A stretch of 64,000 bases of DNA from Tetradesmus obliquus (taxonomy: Eukaryota; Chlorophyta; Chlorophyceae; Sphaeropleales; Scenedesmaceae): the NCBI GenBank assembly GCA_030272155.1, contig CP126195.1, positions 1,116,001-1,180,000 on the forward strand, given 5' to 3'. This document shows positions 43,761 to 54,446 of the stretch, in pieces (position 1 is the first letter of the stretch; every line of letters begins with the position of its first letter). The notes below the pieces were generated by a model, which was not told the DNA's origin, did not search any database, and worked only from the letters and a program-made list of their open reading frames with translations. The translations under genes were made by a program, and so were the position numbers.

Positions 43761-45964
43761 ATGCCTGCAGGGGGGCTGTCCATGGTGCGCAAGCACCCTT
43801 CAGGATGGAAGAGCAACCGCAGCACCACGGCCATGAGGGTGGCGGCGGTGGTGTGTGTGATAATGGCTTTGACCACAGCTGACGAAAAGTTTACGCCCGC
43901 ATATTATTACAGAGAGCAGTACCCTGACTACGCCAAGGAGGTACACGGGGACCTGAACCGGTTCTGCAAACTTCATCACAAGAACTTCACAGCAAACGGC
44001 ACAGTGGCTACACCCAAGCATGGCGGCAGGCCCTCAAATGTCCCACATGCTGTCGCCTTCCATGCCAGCACAATATTCAAGGCTGGCAAGGTGGTAAAGG
44101 CCTACCCATCGGCAGATTCAAAGAGAAAGGTTGATGTGCACGTGTGGTGGACTTCAATCGAAGTCGCATGTCAGGAAAATGACACACTGCGCCAGCTGTG
44201 CACTGACTACAACATCACACCCAAGAGACTGCTGAAGTACATGAAATGGGCTGACCCCGACCTGGTGCGCAGGAGAATAGATGTGAAGCTGGACTTGACA
44301 AAGATACAGAAACAAAGGCGAAAGGCAGCAGCTGCGGCGCTGTGGCAGAAGTACCAAAGTGACCCCGACATGCTGCAGCGCATATATTTCATTGATGAGT
44401 GCAAATTCTGGATGTCAGACCTGGCAGGCGGCTCCGTCAAGGTCTATTGTGATGCACACAATGAAAACGTGCATGCTGTGCTGCCATGCAAATGGATGCG
44501 CAAGGGCAAGGACGCAGAGCCGGTCAAGTTGCACTTTGTCTGCGCCGTCAACGCTGTGCACGGGCCCGTCTACTGCAATTTTGTCACCGGCACAACAGAC
44601 AACAAGGACCATGCTGGCAACCTCAATGTACCGTACATGGTGAGTGTGCGCTGCTACTGCGCAGGCGCCTGCCATCGAAAGACATGCCAGCCCTGCTGTA
44701 CTGTGTAGTAACAGTCCCGCAGAGCTTTTTTTAGTGCTGTAGTGAAGCTGCAGCGCTGCCCGTCCTCTGCTGTGAACATAACAGCAGAGTAACTTGGTGA
44801 CAGTACAATGACACCACCTGCAGCAGCAAGCTGGAAATTAATGTGCAAGGATTGGTGCATGTCACATCCGCGCGTGCTCACGCGCAGCACACTGACCCCT
44901 GGCTGCAGCCAGTTGTCATATGCTGCAGCGCAGAACTCAAAGTCGCGCTCCAGCACCTGCTGCCTGCTGCTGCTGTAATAACCCTTGTCATGACATGAGC
45001 CATCAGCTTGAATCAGCATGTTGTGCTGTGCATGGAGGAAATCAATCCGCCCATCCCACCAGTCCACTGCTACCTGAGCACACATACTGCTGCTGATGCC
45101 TAACCAATACAGCATGCACACCAGCTGCTCCTCGCTTGTGTGCATGTAGCCCATGCATGTGCCAACCATATCAGCCAGCACACATGCACACATCTTGCAC
45201 TGAAGCGCTGCTGCTGTGGCGACTGCACGCGGCGCGCAGAACTTGAAGTGCTGCACACCTGGCAAGCAGCCAGTCAAGCCCCAGAACAATCTCTGCCCCC
45301 TCATAGACTTGGTGATGTATCTGACCTTGTCTGCACTGAGCCTGATGTAGAAGCGTCCCATCGCATCCATCCACACCGCTGCGTTGCGCTCCTGCGCTGC
45401 TAACAAGGCTGCGCGCTGCCAATCCGGCAATTCTTGCACCTGCAGTTGAAGGACAAACCAACCCAGCAGGCCAAGAGCATGACTCAGCTGGAGTTTGTTC
45501 ACTGCATGATGGAGATCAGAGACATAGCCAACCAACAGCAGGCGCAGCGCGGCACTACGCCGCTGTACATCTTTGACAACCCAAGTGTTCACCTGGGGAA
45601 GGATGGCCTACAGATGTTGGTTGCAGGTGGCATCAATGAAGATCAACTGCTGCACATTGCACCCTACTCCCCAGATTTCAACAAGCCCATTGAACATGCA
45701 TTTGGCAGCCTCAAAGCAGCCTTCCGCAACTACTTGTATAACAGCTGCCAGCTGGGTGGTGCTGATGTGAAGCCGCGAGACCTGCAGCACGGCCTGTACA
45801 ACACCTTTATGAAGATCACAGCTGCATCTGTCATGGCTGATGTATTGAAGCTGCCAGATTTGTGGAACATGGTGCGCAGCCGCAAGAGGAGTCTTTGTGT
45901 GTGCCGAGACGGGAAGCAGCGCCGCGGCACTGCTGGCGACTACCCCAGGAAAGACCAGCGCTGA
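43761..45964 (+). CDS. DDE transposase of Tc1/mariner (DDE_3) type, unit 1
   Basis: Two exons, 43761-44639 and 45446-45964, join in phase 0 to give 465 residues; intron 44640-45445 is GT-AG. The catalytic triad is visible: Asp212 in YFIDECKFW, Asp337 in YIFDNPSVH, and Glu376 in YSPDFNKPIEHAFGSLK. The last two are separated by 38 residues and the usual N-P-I-E reads N-K-P-I-E. The N-terminal half is basic, with a probable helix-turn-helix region (about 90-165: GRPSNVPHAVAF … NITPKRLLKYMKW). An ATG at 43782 is in better context than 43761 and may be the true start; an upstream exon cannot be excluded. All six copies keep intact frames, so the enzyme may be active. Confidence 0.85.
44654..45370 (-). 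CDS. Antisense intron-nested Vsr/DUF559-like endonuclease ORF, unit 1
   Basis: 238 codons from ATG 45370, lying wholly within the transposase intron (44640-45445) on the opposite strand; the open frame continues upstream without an ATG to beyond the intron edge. The fold pattern of Vsr/DUF559 PD-(D/E)XK nucleases is visible in order: a helix TSEEQLVCMLYWLGI (about 78-92), strand GRIDFLHAQHN with Asp110, strand MLIQADGSCH with Asp123 and His127 (the family's usual acidic position before it is Gln121), ERDFEFCAAAYDN (Asp143), and GVSVLRVS (158-165). Residue diversity (Trp, Tyr, Phe, Asp, Lys) is unlike the Gln/Ala/Cys shadows elsewhere. Such enzymes nick or cut DNA. Expression and activity are inferred; similarity was judged by eye. 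Confidence 0.65.
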   Translation of the reverse strand: MDAMGRFYIRLSADKVRYITKSMRGQRLFWGLTGCLPGVQHFKFCAPRAVATAAALQCKMCACVLADMVGTCMGYMHTSEEQLVCMLYWLGISSSMCAQVAVDWWDGRIDFLHAQHNMLIQADGSCHDKGYYSSSRQQVLERDFEFCAAAYDNWLQPGVSVLRVSTRGCDMHQSLHINFQLAAAGGVIVLSPSYSAVMFTAEDGQRCSFTTALKKALRDCYYTVQQGWHVFRWQAPAQ

Positions 45965-47213
45965 GTCTGCTGTTGTGCTGCTGCATGGCATGTAGGGATT
46001 GTGGCTGTCAGCTGCATGCAAGATGGCTGGCCAGCAGTGCACAGGGTGTCACTCAGAGAGCCCTTGAGCTCACCTGTTTGAGGGCACCTGCGCTTGTCGC
46101 CGTCCTGCATGTTCGCACCGCCCGGGGCTTGGGAGGTGCTGGCACCATGCTGCTGTAGGGTGGTTACTTCCTGGTGTTCACCTGAGAGCGAGTGTGGGAA
46201 CAAAATGGCATGTTCAGAAGCTTATTGTATGAGTAAACTACATGTGGATGTTGTGCTTTGGTGCTCAGACTTGTCAGGAGCGGTTCCTGCTTCAAACGAC
46301 TGCTGCAAGGCAGCAAGGCACTTGGTGGCCATTTCACATACAGGCATTTGCAGTCATGCTGAATTGCCGAATGTAATGGTAAAATTCCTGTCATAATTCA
46401 ACTACGCTCGAAGCTCTTGAACATGGCTCCTGCTGCTGTCACTCGCGTTGGTTGTGACGACTGTTGGCCTGCCAAGCGATATGCACGGAGCCTGCAAGAA
46501 ACCTTGCGGTCGATTAACTTTTAAATTTGACGATTGATTTAAGCATGGCTTGAGCCGAAATAAACTGCGATATGGTGAAGAACTTCAAGACGGAAAGGTG
46601 CCCTGAAACAAGCCTGCTCCGAGCCACACAGCTGCCACGCTGCCAACTTATCATCGTCGACACATTATGCAACGTACCTTTGGTTGAAGCAGAAAACCAA
46701 TCCTGACGGGCCCTCGCAAGCCCACGTTGCAGGTGAGCCTGACGGGTCAACACGGATGTCCAGAGCACTGCAGCTCGATCGCGTTGCTGCAGCACCTACA
46801 TACAATTTGTTTTGAACATTGAACGACGTTAAACACAGCGCAGTGCTGAAAGGCTTCGCCAAAAAATTAGGTGGCAGCAGTGAGGCACCTGCTGGCACAT
46901 GCTGCTGCTGTCACGCCCACCAACAACTGCAGTTGAAAAACACATGCCACCGTGATTCACAGCACACATAGCTGTAACGTTTCCTGTTGTCTGCTGCTGC
47001 TGCTGCTCCTGCCCAGGCAGATATCATATATCGCAAACAGTGCTACTGCCGCAGTAAAATCAGCTGCATACCCAGCAGCAGCAGGAGCACATCAGCCATA
47101 GCATAAAAAGGTAGGTGTGCACTTCAGGCACCAAGTCCAGGAACAGCAACAGAAGGGATGCAGTGCAGGCTATGAACTGCTGCAGCAAAGGCTGGCATGC
47201 AATCACAGTCTCA
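45965..47213. other. 3' part of the tandem unit; no supported gene
   Basis: About 1.25 kb. Minus frames at 46514-46795 and 46665-46898 are open but overlap each other and match nothing known. A short CTG run is at about 46994-47008. The unit tail ends gcaatcacagtctca. The same stretch follows in units 2-5. Confidence 0.5.
46372..46376 (+). terminator. Candidate TGTAA poly(A) signal of the transposase
   Basis: TGTAA 408 bases after the transposase stop in unit 1; the same site recurs in each complete unit. A second TGTAA follows at about 46973. Confidence 0.4.
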
Positions 47214-47322
47214 GAGACCGGTCAAACTCCATGATGCCGCAGGCTGTTGTTTGACCTGACCAGTTACTTCTGTTCACACTGCTGCTAGAAGCACAGCTAA
47301 CATATCCATACGTTTTGGATTC

Positions 47323-49526
47323 ATGCCTGCAGGGGGGCTGTCCATGGTGCGCAAGCACCCTTCAGGATGGAAGAGCAACCGCAGCACCACGGCCATGAGG
47401 GTGGCGGCGGTGGTGTGTGTGATAATGGCTTTGACCACAGCTGACGAAAAGTTTACGCCCGCATATTATTACAGAGAGCAGTACCCTGACTACGCCAAGG
47501 AGGTACACGGGGACCTGAACCGGTTCTGCAAACTTCATCACAAGAACTTCACAGCAAACGGCACAGTGGCTACACCCAAGCATGGCGGCAGGCCCTCAAA
47601 TGTCCCACATGCTGTCGCCTTCCATGCCAGCACAATATTCAAGGCTGGCAAGGTGGTAAAGGCCTACCCATCGGCAGATTCAAAGAGAAAGGTTGATGTG
47701 CACGTGTGGTGGACTTCAATCGAAGTCGCATGTCAGGAAAATGACACACTGCGCCAGCTGTGCACTGACTACAACATCACACCCAAGAGACTGCTGAAGT
47801 ACATGAAATGGGCTGACCCCGACCTGGTGCGCAGGAGAATAGATGTGAAGCTGGACTTGACAAAGATACAGAAACAAAGGCGAAAGGCAGCAGCTGCGGC
47901 GCTGTGGCAGAAGTACCAAAGTGACCCCGACATGCTGCAGCGCATATATTTCATTGATGAGTGCAAATTCTGGATGTCAGACCTGGCAGGCGGCTCCGTC
48001 AAGGTCTATTGTGATGCACACAATGAAAACGTGCATGCTGTGCTGCCATGCAAATGGATGCGCAAGGGCAAGGACGCAGAGCCGGTCAAGTTGCACTTTG
48101 TCTGCGCCGTCAACGCTGTGCACGGGCCCGTCTACTGCAATTTTGTCACCGGCACAACAGACAACAAGGACCATGCTGGCAACCTCAATGTACCGTACAT
48201 GGTGAGTGTGCGCTGCTACTGCGCAGGCGCCTGCCATCGAAAGACATGCCAGCCCTGCTGTACTGTGTAGTAACAGTCCCGCAGAGCTTTTTTTAGTGCT
48301 GTAGTGAAGCTGCAGCGCTGCCCGTCCTCTGCTGTGAACATAACAGCAGAGTAACTTGGTGACAGTACAATGACACCACCTGCAGCAGCAAGCTGGAAAT
48401 TAATGTGCAAGGATTGGTGCATGTCACATCCGCGCGTGCTCACGCGCAGCACACTGACCCCTGGCTGCAGCCAGTTGTCATATGCTGCAGCGCAGAACTC
48501 AAAGTCGCGCTCCAGCACCTGCTGCCTGCTGCTGCTGTAATAACCCTTGTCATGACATGAGCCATCAGCTTGAATCAGCATGTTGTGCTGTGCATGGAGG
48601 AAATCAATCCGCCCATCCCACCAGTCCACTGCTACCTGAGCACACATACTGCTGCTGATGCCTAACCAATACAGCATGCACACCAGCTGCTCCTCGCTTG
48701 TGTGCATGTAGCCCATGCATGTGCCAACCATATCAGCCAGCACACATGCACACATCTTGCACTGAAGCGCTGCTGCTGTGGCGACTGCACGCGGCGCGCA
48801 GAACTTGAAGTGCTGCACACCTGGCAAGCAGCCAGTCAAGCCCCAGAACAATCTCTGCCCCCTCATAGACTTGGTGATGTATCTGACCTTGTCTGCACTG
48901 AGCCTGATGTAGAAGCGTCCCATCGCATCCATCCACACCGCTGCGTTGCGCTCCTGCGCTGCTAACAAGGCTGCGCGCTGCCAATCCGGCAATTCTTGCA
49001 CCTGCAGTTGAAGGACAAACCAACCCAGCAGGCCAAGAGCATGACTCAGCTGGAGTTTGTTCACTGCATGATGGAGATCAGAGACATAGCCAACCAACAG
49101 CAGGCGCAGCGCGGCACTACGCCGCTGTACATCTTTGACAACCCAAGTGTTCACCTGGGGAAGGATGGCCTACAGATGTTGGTTGCAGGTGGCATCAATG
49201 AAGATCAACTGCTGCACATTGCACCCTACTCCCCAGATTTCAACAAGCCCATTGAACATGCATTTGGCAGCCTCAAAGCAGCCTTCCGCAACTACTTGTA
49301 TAACAGCTGCCAGCTGGGTGGTGCTGATGTGAAGCCGCGAGACCTGCAGCACGGCCTGTACAACACCTTTATGAAGATCACAGCTGCATCTGTCATGGCT
49401 GATGTATTGAAGCTGCCAGATTTGTGGAACATGGTGCGCAGCCGCAAGAGGAGTCTTTGTGTGTGCCGAGACGGGAAGCAGCGCCGCGGCACTGCTGGCG
49501 ACTACCCCAGGAAAGACCAGCGCTGA
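47323..49526 (+). CDS. DDE transposase, unit 2
   Basis: Exons 47323-48201 and 49008-49526; identical to the unit 1 product. Confidence 0.85.
48216..48932 (-). CDS. Antisense endonuclease-like ORF, unit 2
   Basis: Identical to the unit 1 ORF; nested in intron 48202-49007. Confidence 0.65.
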   Translation of the reverse strand: MDAMGRFYIRLSADKVRYITKSMRGQRLFWGLTGCLPGVQHFKFCAPRAVATAAALQCKMCACVLADMVGTCMGYMHTSEEQLVCMLYWLGISSSMCAQVAVDWWDGRIDFLHAQHNMLIQADGSCHDKGYYSSSRQQVLERDFEFCAAAYDNWLQPGVSVLRVSTRGCDMHQSLHINFQLAAAGGVIVLSPSYSAVMFTAEDGQRCSFTTALKKALRDCYYTVQQGWHVFRWQAPAQ

Positions 49527-50884
49527 GTCTGCTGTTGTGCTGCTGCATGGCATGTAGGGATTGTGGCTGTCAGCTGCATGCAAGATGGCTGGCCAGCAGT
49601 GCACAGGGTGTCACTCAGAGAGCCCTTGAGCTCACCTGTTTGAGGGCACCTGCGCTTGTCGCCGTCCTGCATGTTCGCACCGCCCGGGGCTTGGGAGGTG
49701 CTGGCACCATGCTGCTGTAGGGTGGTTACTTCCTGGTGTTCACCTGAGAGCGAGTGTGGGAACAAAATGGCATGTTCAGAAGCTTATTGTATGAGTAAAC
49801 TACATGTGGATGTTGTGCTTTGGTGCTCAGACTTGTCAGGAGCGGTTCCTGCTTCAAACGACTGCTGCAAGGCAGCAAGGCACTTGGTGGCCATTTCACA
49901 TACAGGCATTTGCAGTCATGCTGAATTGCCGAATGTAATGGTAAAATTCCTGTCATAATTCAACTACGCTCGAAGCTCTTGAACATGGCTCCTGCTGCTG
50001 TCACTCGCGTTGGTTGTGACGACTGTTGGCCTGCCAAGCGATATGCACGGAGCCTGCAAGAAACCTTGCGGTCGATTAACTTTTAAATTTGACGATTGAT
50101 TTAAGCATGGCTTGAGCCGAAATAAACTGCGATATGGTGAAGAACTTCAAGACGGAAAGGTGCCCTGAAACAAGCCTGCTCCGAGCCACACAGCTGCCAC
50201 GCTGCCAACTTATCATCGTCGACACATTATGCAACGTACCTTTGGTTGAAGCAGAAAACCAATCCTGACGGGCCCTCGCAAGCCCACGTTGCAGGTGAGC
50301 CTGACGGGTCAACACGGATGTCCAGAGCACTGCAGCTCGATCGCGTTGCTGCAGCACCTACATACAATTTGTTTTGAACATTGAACGACGTTAAACACAG
50401 CGCAGTGCTGAAAGGCTTCGCCAAAAAATTAGGTGGCAGCAGTGAGGCACCTGCTGGCACATGCTGCTGCTGTCACGCCCACCAACAACTGCAGTTGAAA
50501 AACACATGCCACCGTGATTCACAGCACACATAGCTGTAACGTTTCCTGTTGTCTGCTGCTGCTGCTGCTCCTGCCCAGGCAGATATCATATATCGCAAAC
50601 AGTGCTACTGCCGCAGTAAAATCAGCTGCATACCCAGCAGCAGCAGGAGCACATCAGCCATAGCATAAAAAGGTAGGTGTGCACTTCAGGCACCAAGTCC
50701 AGGAACAGCAACAGAAGGGATGCAGTGCAGGCTATGAACTGCTGCAGCAAAGGCTGGCATGCAATCACAGTCTCAGAGACCGGTCAAACTCCATGATGCC
50801 GCAGGCTGTTGTTTGACCTGACCAGTTACTTCTGTTCACACTGCTGCTAGAAGCACAGCTAACATATCCATACGTTTTGGATTC

Positions 50885-53088
50885 ATGCCTGCAGGGGGGC
50901 TGTCCATGGTGCGCAAGCACCCTTCAGGATGGAAGAGCAACCGCAGCACCACGGCCATGAGGGTGGCGGCGGTGGTGTGTGTGATAATGGCTTTGACCAC
51001 AGCTGACGAAAAGTTTACGCCCGCATATTATTACAGAGAGCAGTACCCTGACTACGCCAAGGAGGTACACGGGGACCTGAACCGGTTCTGCAAACTTCAT
51101 CACAAGAACTTCACAGCAAACGGCACAGTGGCTACACCCAAGCATGGCGGCAGGCCCTCAAATGTCCCACATGCTGTCGCCTTCCATGCCAGCACAATAT
51201 TCAAGGCTGGCAAGGTGGTAAAGGCCTACCCATCGGCAGATTCAAAGAGAAAGGTTGATGTGCACGTGTGGTGGACTTCAATCGAAGTCGCATGTCAGGA
51301 AAATGACACACTGCGCCAGCTGTGCACTGACTACAACATCACACCCAAGAGACTGCTGAAGTACATGAAATGGGCTGACCCCGACCTGGTGCGCAGGAGA
51401 ATAGATGTGAAGCTGGACTTGACAAAGATACAGAAACAAAGGCGAAAGGCAGCAGCTGCGGCGCTGTGGCAGAAGTACCAAAGTGACCCCGACATGCTGC
51501 AGCGCATATATTTCATTGATGAGTGCAAATTCTGGATGTCAGACCTGGCAGGCGGCTCCGTCAAGGTCTATTGTGATGCACACAATGAAAACGTGCATGC
51601 TGTGCTGCCATGCAAATGGATGCGCAAGGGCAAGGACGCAGAGCCGGTCAAGTTGCACTTTGTCTGCGCCGTCAACGCTGTGCACGGGCCCGTCTACTGC
51701 AATTTTGTCACCGGCACAACAGACAACAAGGACCATGCTGGCAACCTCAATGTACCGTACATGGTGAGTGTGCGCTGCTACTGCGCAGGCGCCTGCCATC
51801 GAAAGACATGCCAGCCCTGCTGTACTGTGTAGTAACAGTCCCGCAGAGCTTTTTTTAGTGCTGTAGTGAAGCTGCAGCGCTGCCCGTCCTCTGCTGTGAA
51901 CATAACAGCAGAGTAACTTGGTGACAGTACAATGACACCACCTGCAGCAGCAAGCTGGAAATTAATGTGCAAGGATTGGTGCATGTCACATCCGCGCGTG
52001 CTCACGCGCAGCACACTGACCCCTGGCTGCAGCCAGTTGTCATATGCTGCAGCGCAGAACTCAAAGTCGCGCTCCAGCACCTGCTGCCTGCTGCTGCTGT
52101 AATAACCCTTGTCATGACATGAGCCATCAGCTTGAATCAGCATGTTGTGCTGTGCATGGAGGAAATCAATCCGCCCATCCCACCAGTCCACTGCTACCTG
52201 AGCACACATACTGCTGCTGATGCCTAACCAATACAGCATGCACACCAGCTGCTCCTCGCTTGTGTGCATGTAGCCCATGCATGTGCCAACCATATCAGCC
52301 AGCACACATGCACACATCTTGCACTGAAGCGCTGCTGCTGTGGCGACTGCACGCGGCGCGCAGAACTTGAAGTGCTGCACACCTGGCAAGCAGCCAGTCA
52401 AGCCCCAGAACAATCTCTGCCCCCTCATAGACTTGGTGATGTATCTGACCTTGTCTGCACTGAGCCTGATGTAGAAGCGTCCCATCGCATCCATCCACAC
52501 CGCTGCGTTGCGCTCCTGCGCTGCTAACAAGGCTGCGCGCTGCCAATCCGGCAATTCTTGCACCTGCAGTTGAAGGACAAACCAACCCAGCAGGCCAAGA
52601 GCATGACTCAGCTGGAGTTTGTTCACTGCATGATGGAGATCAGAGACATAGCCAACCAACAGCAGGCGCAGCGCGGCACTACGCCGCTGTACATCTTTGA
52701 CAACCCAAGTGTTCACCTGGGGAAGGATGGCCTACAGATGTTGGTTGCAGGTGGCATCAATGAAGATCAACTGCTGCACATTGCACCCTACTCCCCAGAT
52801 TTCAACAAGCCCATTGAACATGCATTTGGCAGCCTCAAAGCAGCCTTCCGCAACTACTTGTATAACAGCTGCCAGCTGGGTGGTGCTGATGTGAAGCCGC
52901 GAGACCTGCAGCACGGCCTGTACAACACCTTTATGAAGATCACAGCTGCATCTGTCATGGCTGATGTATTGAAGCTGCCAGATTTGTGGAACATGGTGCG
53001 CAGCCGCAAGAGGAGTCTTTGTGTGTGCCGAGACGGGAAGCAGCGCCGCGGCACTGCTGGCGACTACCCCAGGAAAGACCAGCGCTGA
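50885..53088 (+). CDS. DDE transposase, unit 3
   Basis: Exons 50885-51763 and 52570-53088; identical to the unit 1 product. Confidence 0.85.
51778..52494 (-). CDS. Antisense endonuclease-like ORF, unit 3
   Basis: Identical to the unit 1 ORF; nested in intron 51764-52569. Confidence 0.65.
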   Translation of the reverse strand: MDAMGRFYIRLSADKVRYITKSMRGQRLFWGLTGCLPGVQHFKFCAPRAVATAAALQCKMCACVLADMVGTCMGYMHTSEEQLVCMLYWLGISSSMCAQVAVDWWDGRIDFLHAQHNMLIQADGSCHDKGYYSSSRQQVLERDFEFCAAAYDNWLQPGVSVLRVSTRGCDMHQSLHINFQLAAAGGVIVLSPSYSAVMFTAEDGQRCSFTTALKKALRDCYYTVQQGWHVFRWQAPAQ

Positions 53089-54446
53089 GTCTGCTGTTGT
53101 GCTGCTGCATGGCATGTAGGGATTGTGGCTGTCAGCTGCATGCAAGATGGCTGGCCAGCAGTGCACAGGGTGTCACTCAGAGAGCCCTTGAGCTCACCTG
53201 TTTGAGGGCACCTGCGCTTGTCGCCGTCCTGCATGTTCGCACCGCCCGGGGCTTGGGAGGTGCTGGCACCATGCTGCTGTAGGGTGGTTACTTCCTGGTG
53301 TTCACCTGAGAGCGAGTGTGGGAACAAAATGGCATGTTCAGAAGCTTATTGTATGAGTAAACTACATGTGGATGTTGTGCTTTGGTGCTCAGACTTGTCA
53401 GGAGCGGTTCCTGCTTCAAACGACTGCTGCAAGGCAGCAAGGCACTTGGTGGCCATTTCACATACAGGCATTTGCAGTCATGCTGAATTGCCGAATGTAA
53501 TGGTAAAATTCCTGTCATAATTCAACTACGCTCGAAGCTCTTGAACATGGCTCCTGCTGCTGTCACTCGCGTTGGTTGTGACGACTGTTGGCCTGCCAAG
53601 CGATATGCACGGAGCCTGCAAGAAACCTTGCGGTCGATTAACTTTTAAATTTGACGATTGATTTAAGCATGGCTTGAGCCGAAATAAACTGCGATATGGT
53701 GAAGAACTTCAAGACGGAAAGGTGCCCTGAAACAAGCCTGCTCCGAGCCACACAGCTGCCACGCTGCCAACTTATCATCGTCGACACATTATGCAACGTA
53801 CCTTTGGTTGAAGCAGAAAACCAATCCTGACGGGCCCTCGCAAGCCCACGTTGCAGGTGAGCCTGACGGGTCAACACGGATGTCCAGAGCACTGCAGCTC
53901 GATCGCGTTGCTGCAGCACCTACATACAATTTGTTTTGAACATTGAACGACGTTAAACACAGCGCAGTGCTGAAAGGCTTCGCCAAAAAATTAGGTGGCA
54001 GCAGTGAGGCACCTGCTGGCACATGCTGCTGCTGTCACGCCCACCAACAACTGCAGTTGAAAAACACATGCCACCGTGATTCACAGCACACATAGCTGTA
54101 ACGTTTCCTGTTGTCTGCTGCTGCTGCTGCTCCTGCCCAGGCAGATATCATATATCGCAAACAGTGCTACTGCCGCAGTAAAATCAGCTGCATACCCAGC
54201 AGCAGCAGGAGCACATCAGCCATAGCATAAAAAGGTAGGTGTGCACTTCAGGCACCAAGTCCAGGAACAGCAACAGAAGGGATGCAGTGCAGGCTATGAA
54301 CTGCTGCAGCAAAGGCTGGCATGCAATCACAGTCTCAGAGACCGGTCAAACTCCATGATGCCGCAGGCTGTTGTTTGACCTGACCAGTTACTTCTGTTCA
54401 CACTGCTGCTAGAAGCACAGCTAACATATCCATACGTTTTGGATTC

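Larger units (their letters stand above)
43652..47213 (+). mobile_element. Tc1/mariner-like tandem unit 1 (3,562 bp)
   Basis: The unit begins GAGACCGGTC and ends CACAGTCTCA, so its ends are short inverted repeats (GAGAC/GTCTC). Near the left end GGTCAAAC and GTTTGACC can pair across 21 bases. It holds the spliced transposase, an antisense nuclease-like ORF in the intron, and about 1.2 kb of 3' sequence. Units 2-6 appear identical to it in sequence, apart from the joints. Confidence 0.9.
47214..50775 (+). mobile_element. Tandem unit 2 (3,562 bp)
   Basis: Joined to unit 1 by GTCTC-A-GAGAC with no spacer. All translated frames are identical to unit 1. Confidence 0.9.
50776..54337 (+). mobile_element. 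Tandem unit 3 (3,562 bp)
   Basis: Same joint as between units 1 and 2; frames identical. Confidence 0.9.

Noticed and set aside
45140-45403. Plus-strand 87-codon frame in the transposase intron
   Set aside because: Shadow of the antisense nuclease-like ORF.
46514-46898. Third ORF (minus) in each tandem unit
   Set aside because: Two overlapping short frames with no motif; the copies are identical, so conservation gives no support.
43652-47213. Classical TA target duplication of Tc1/mariner at unit ends
   Set aside because: The bases next to the units are not TA on both sides, so the unit edges cannot be taken as the original transposon ends.
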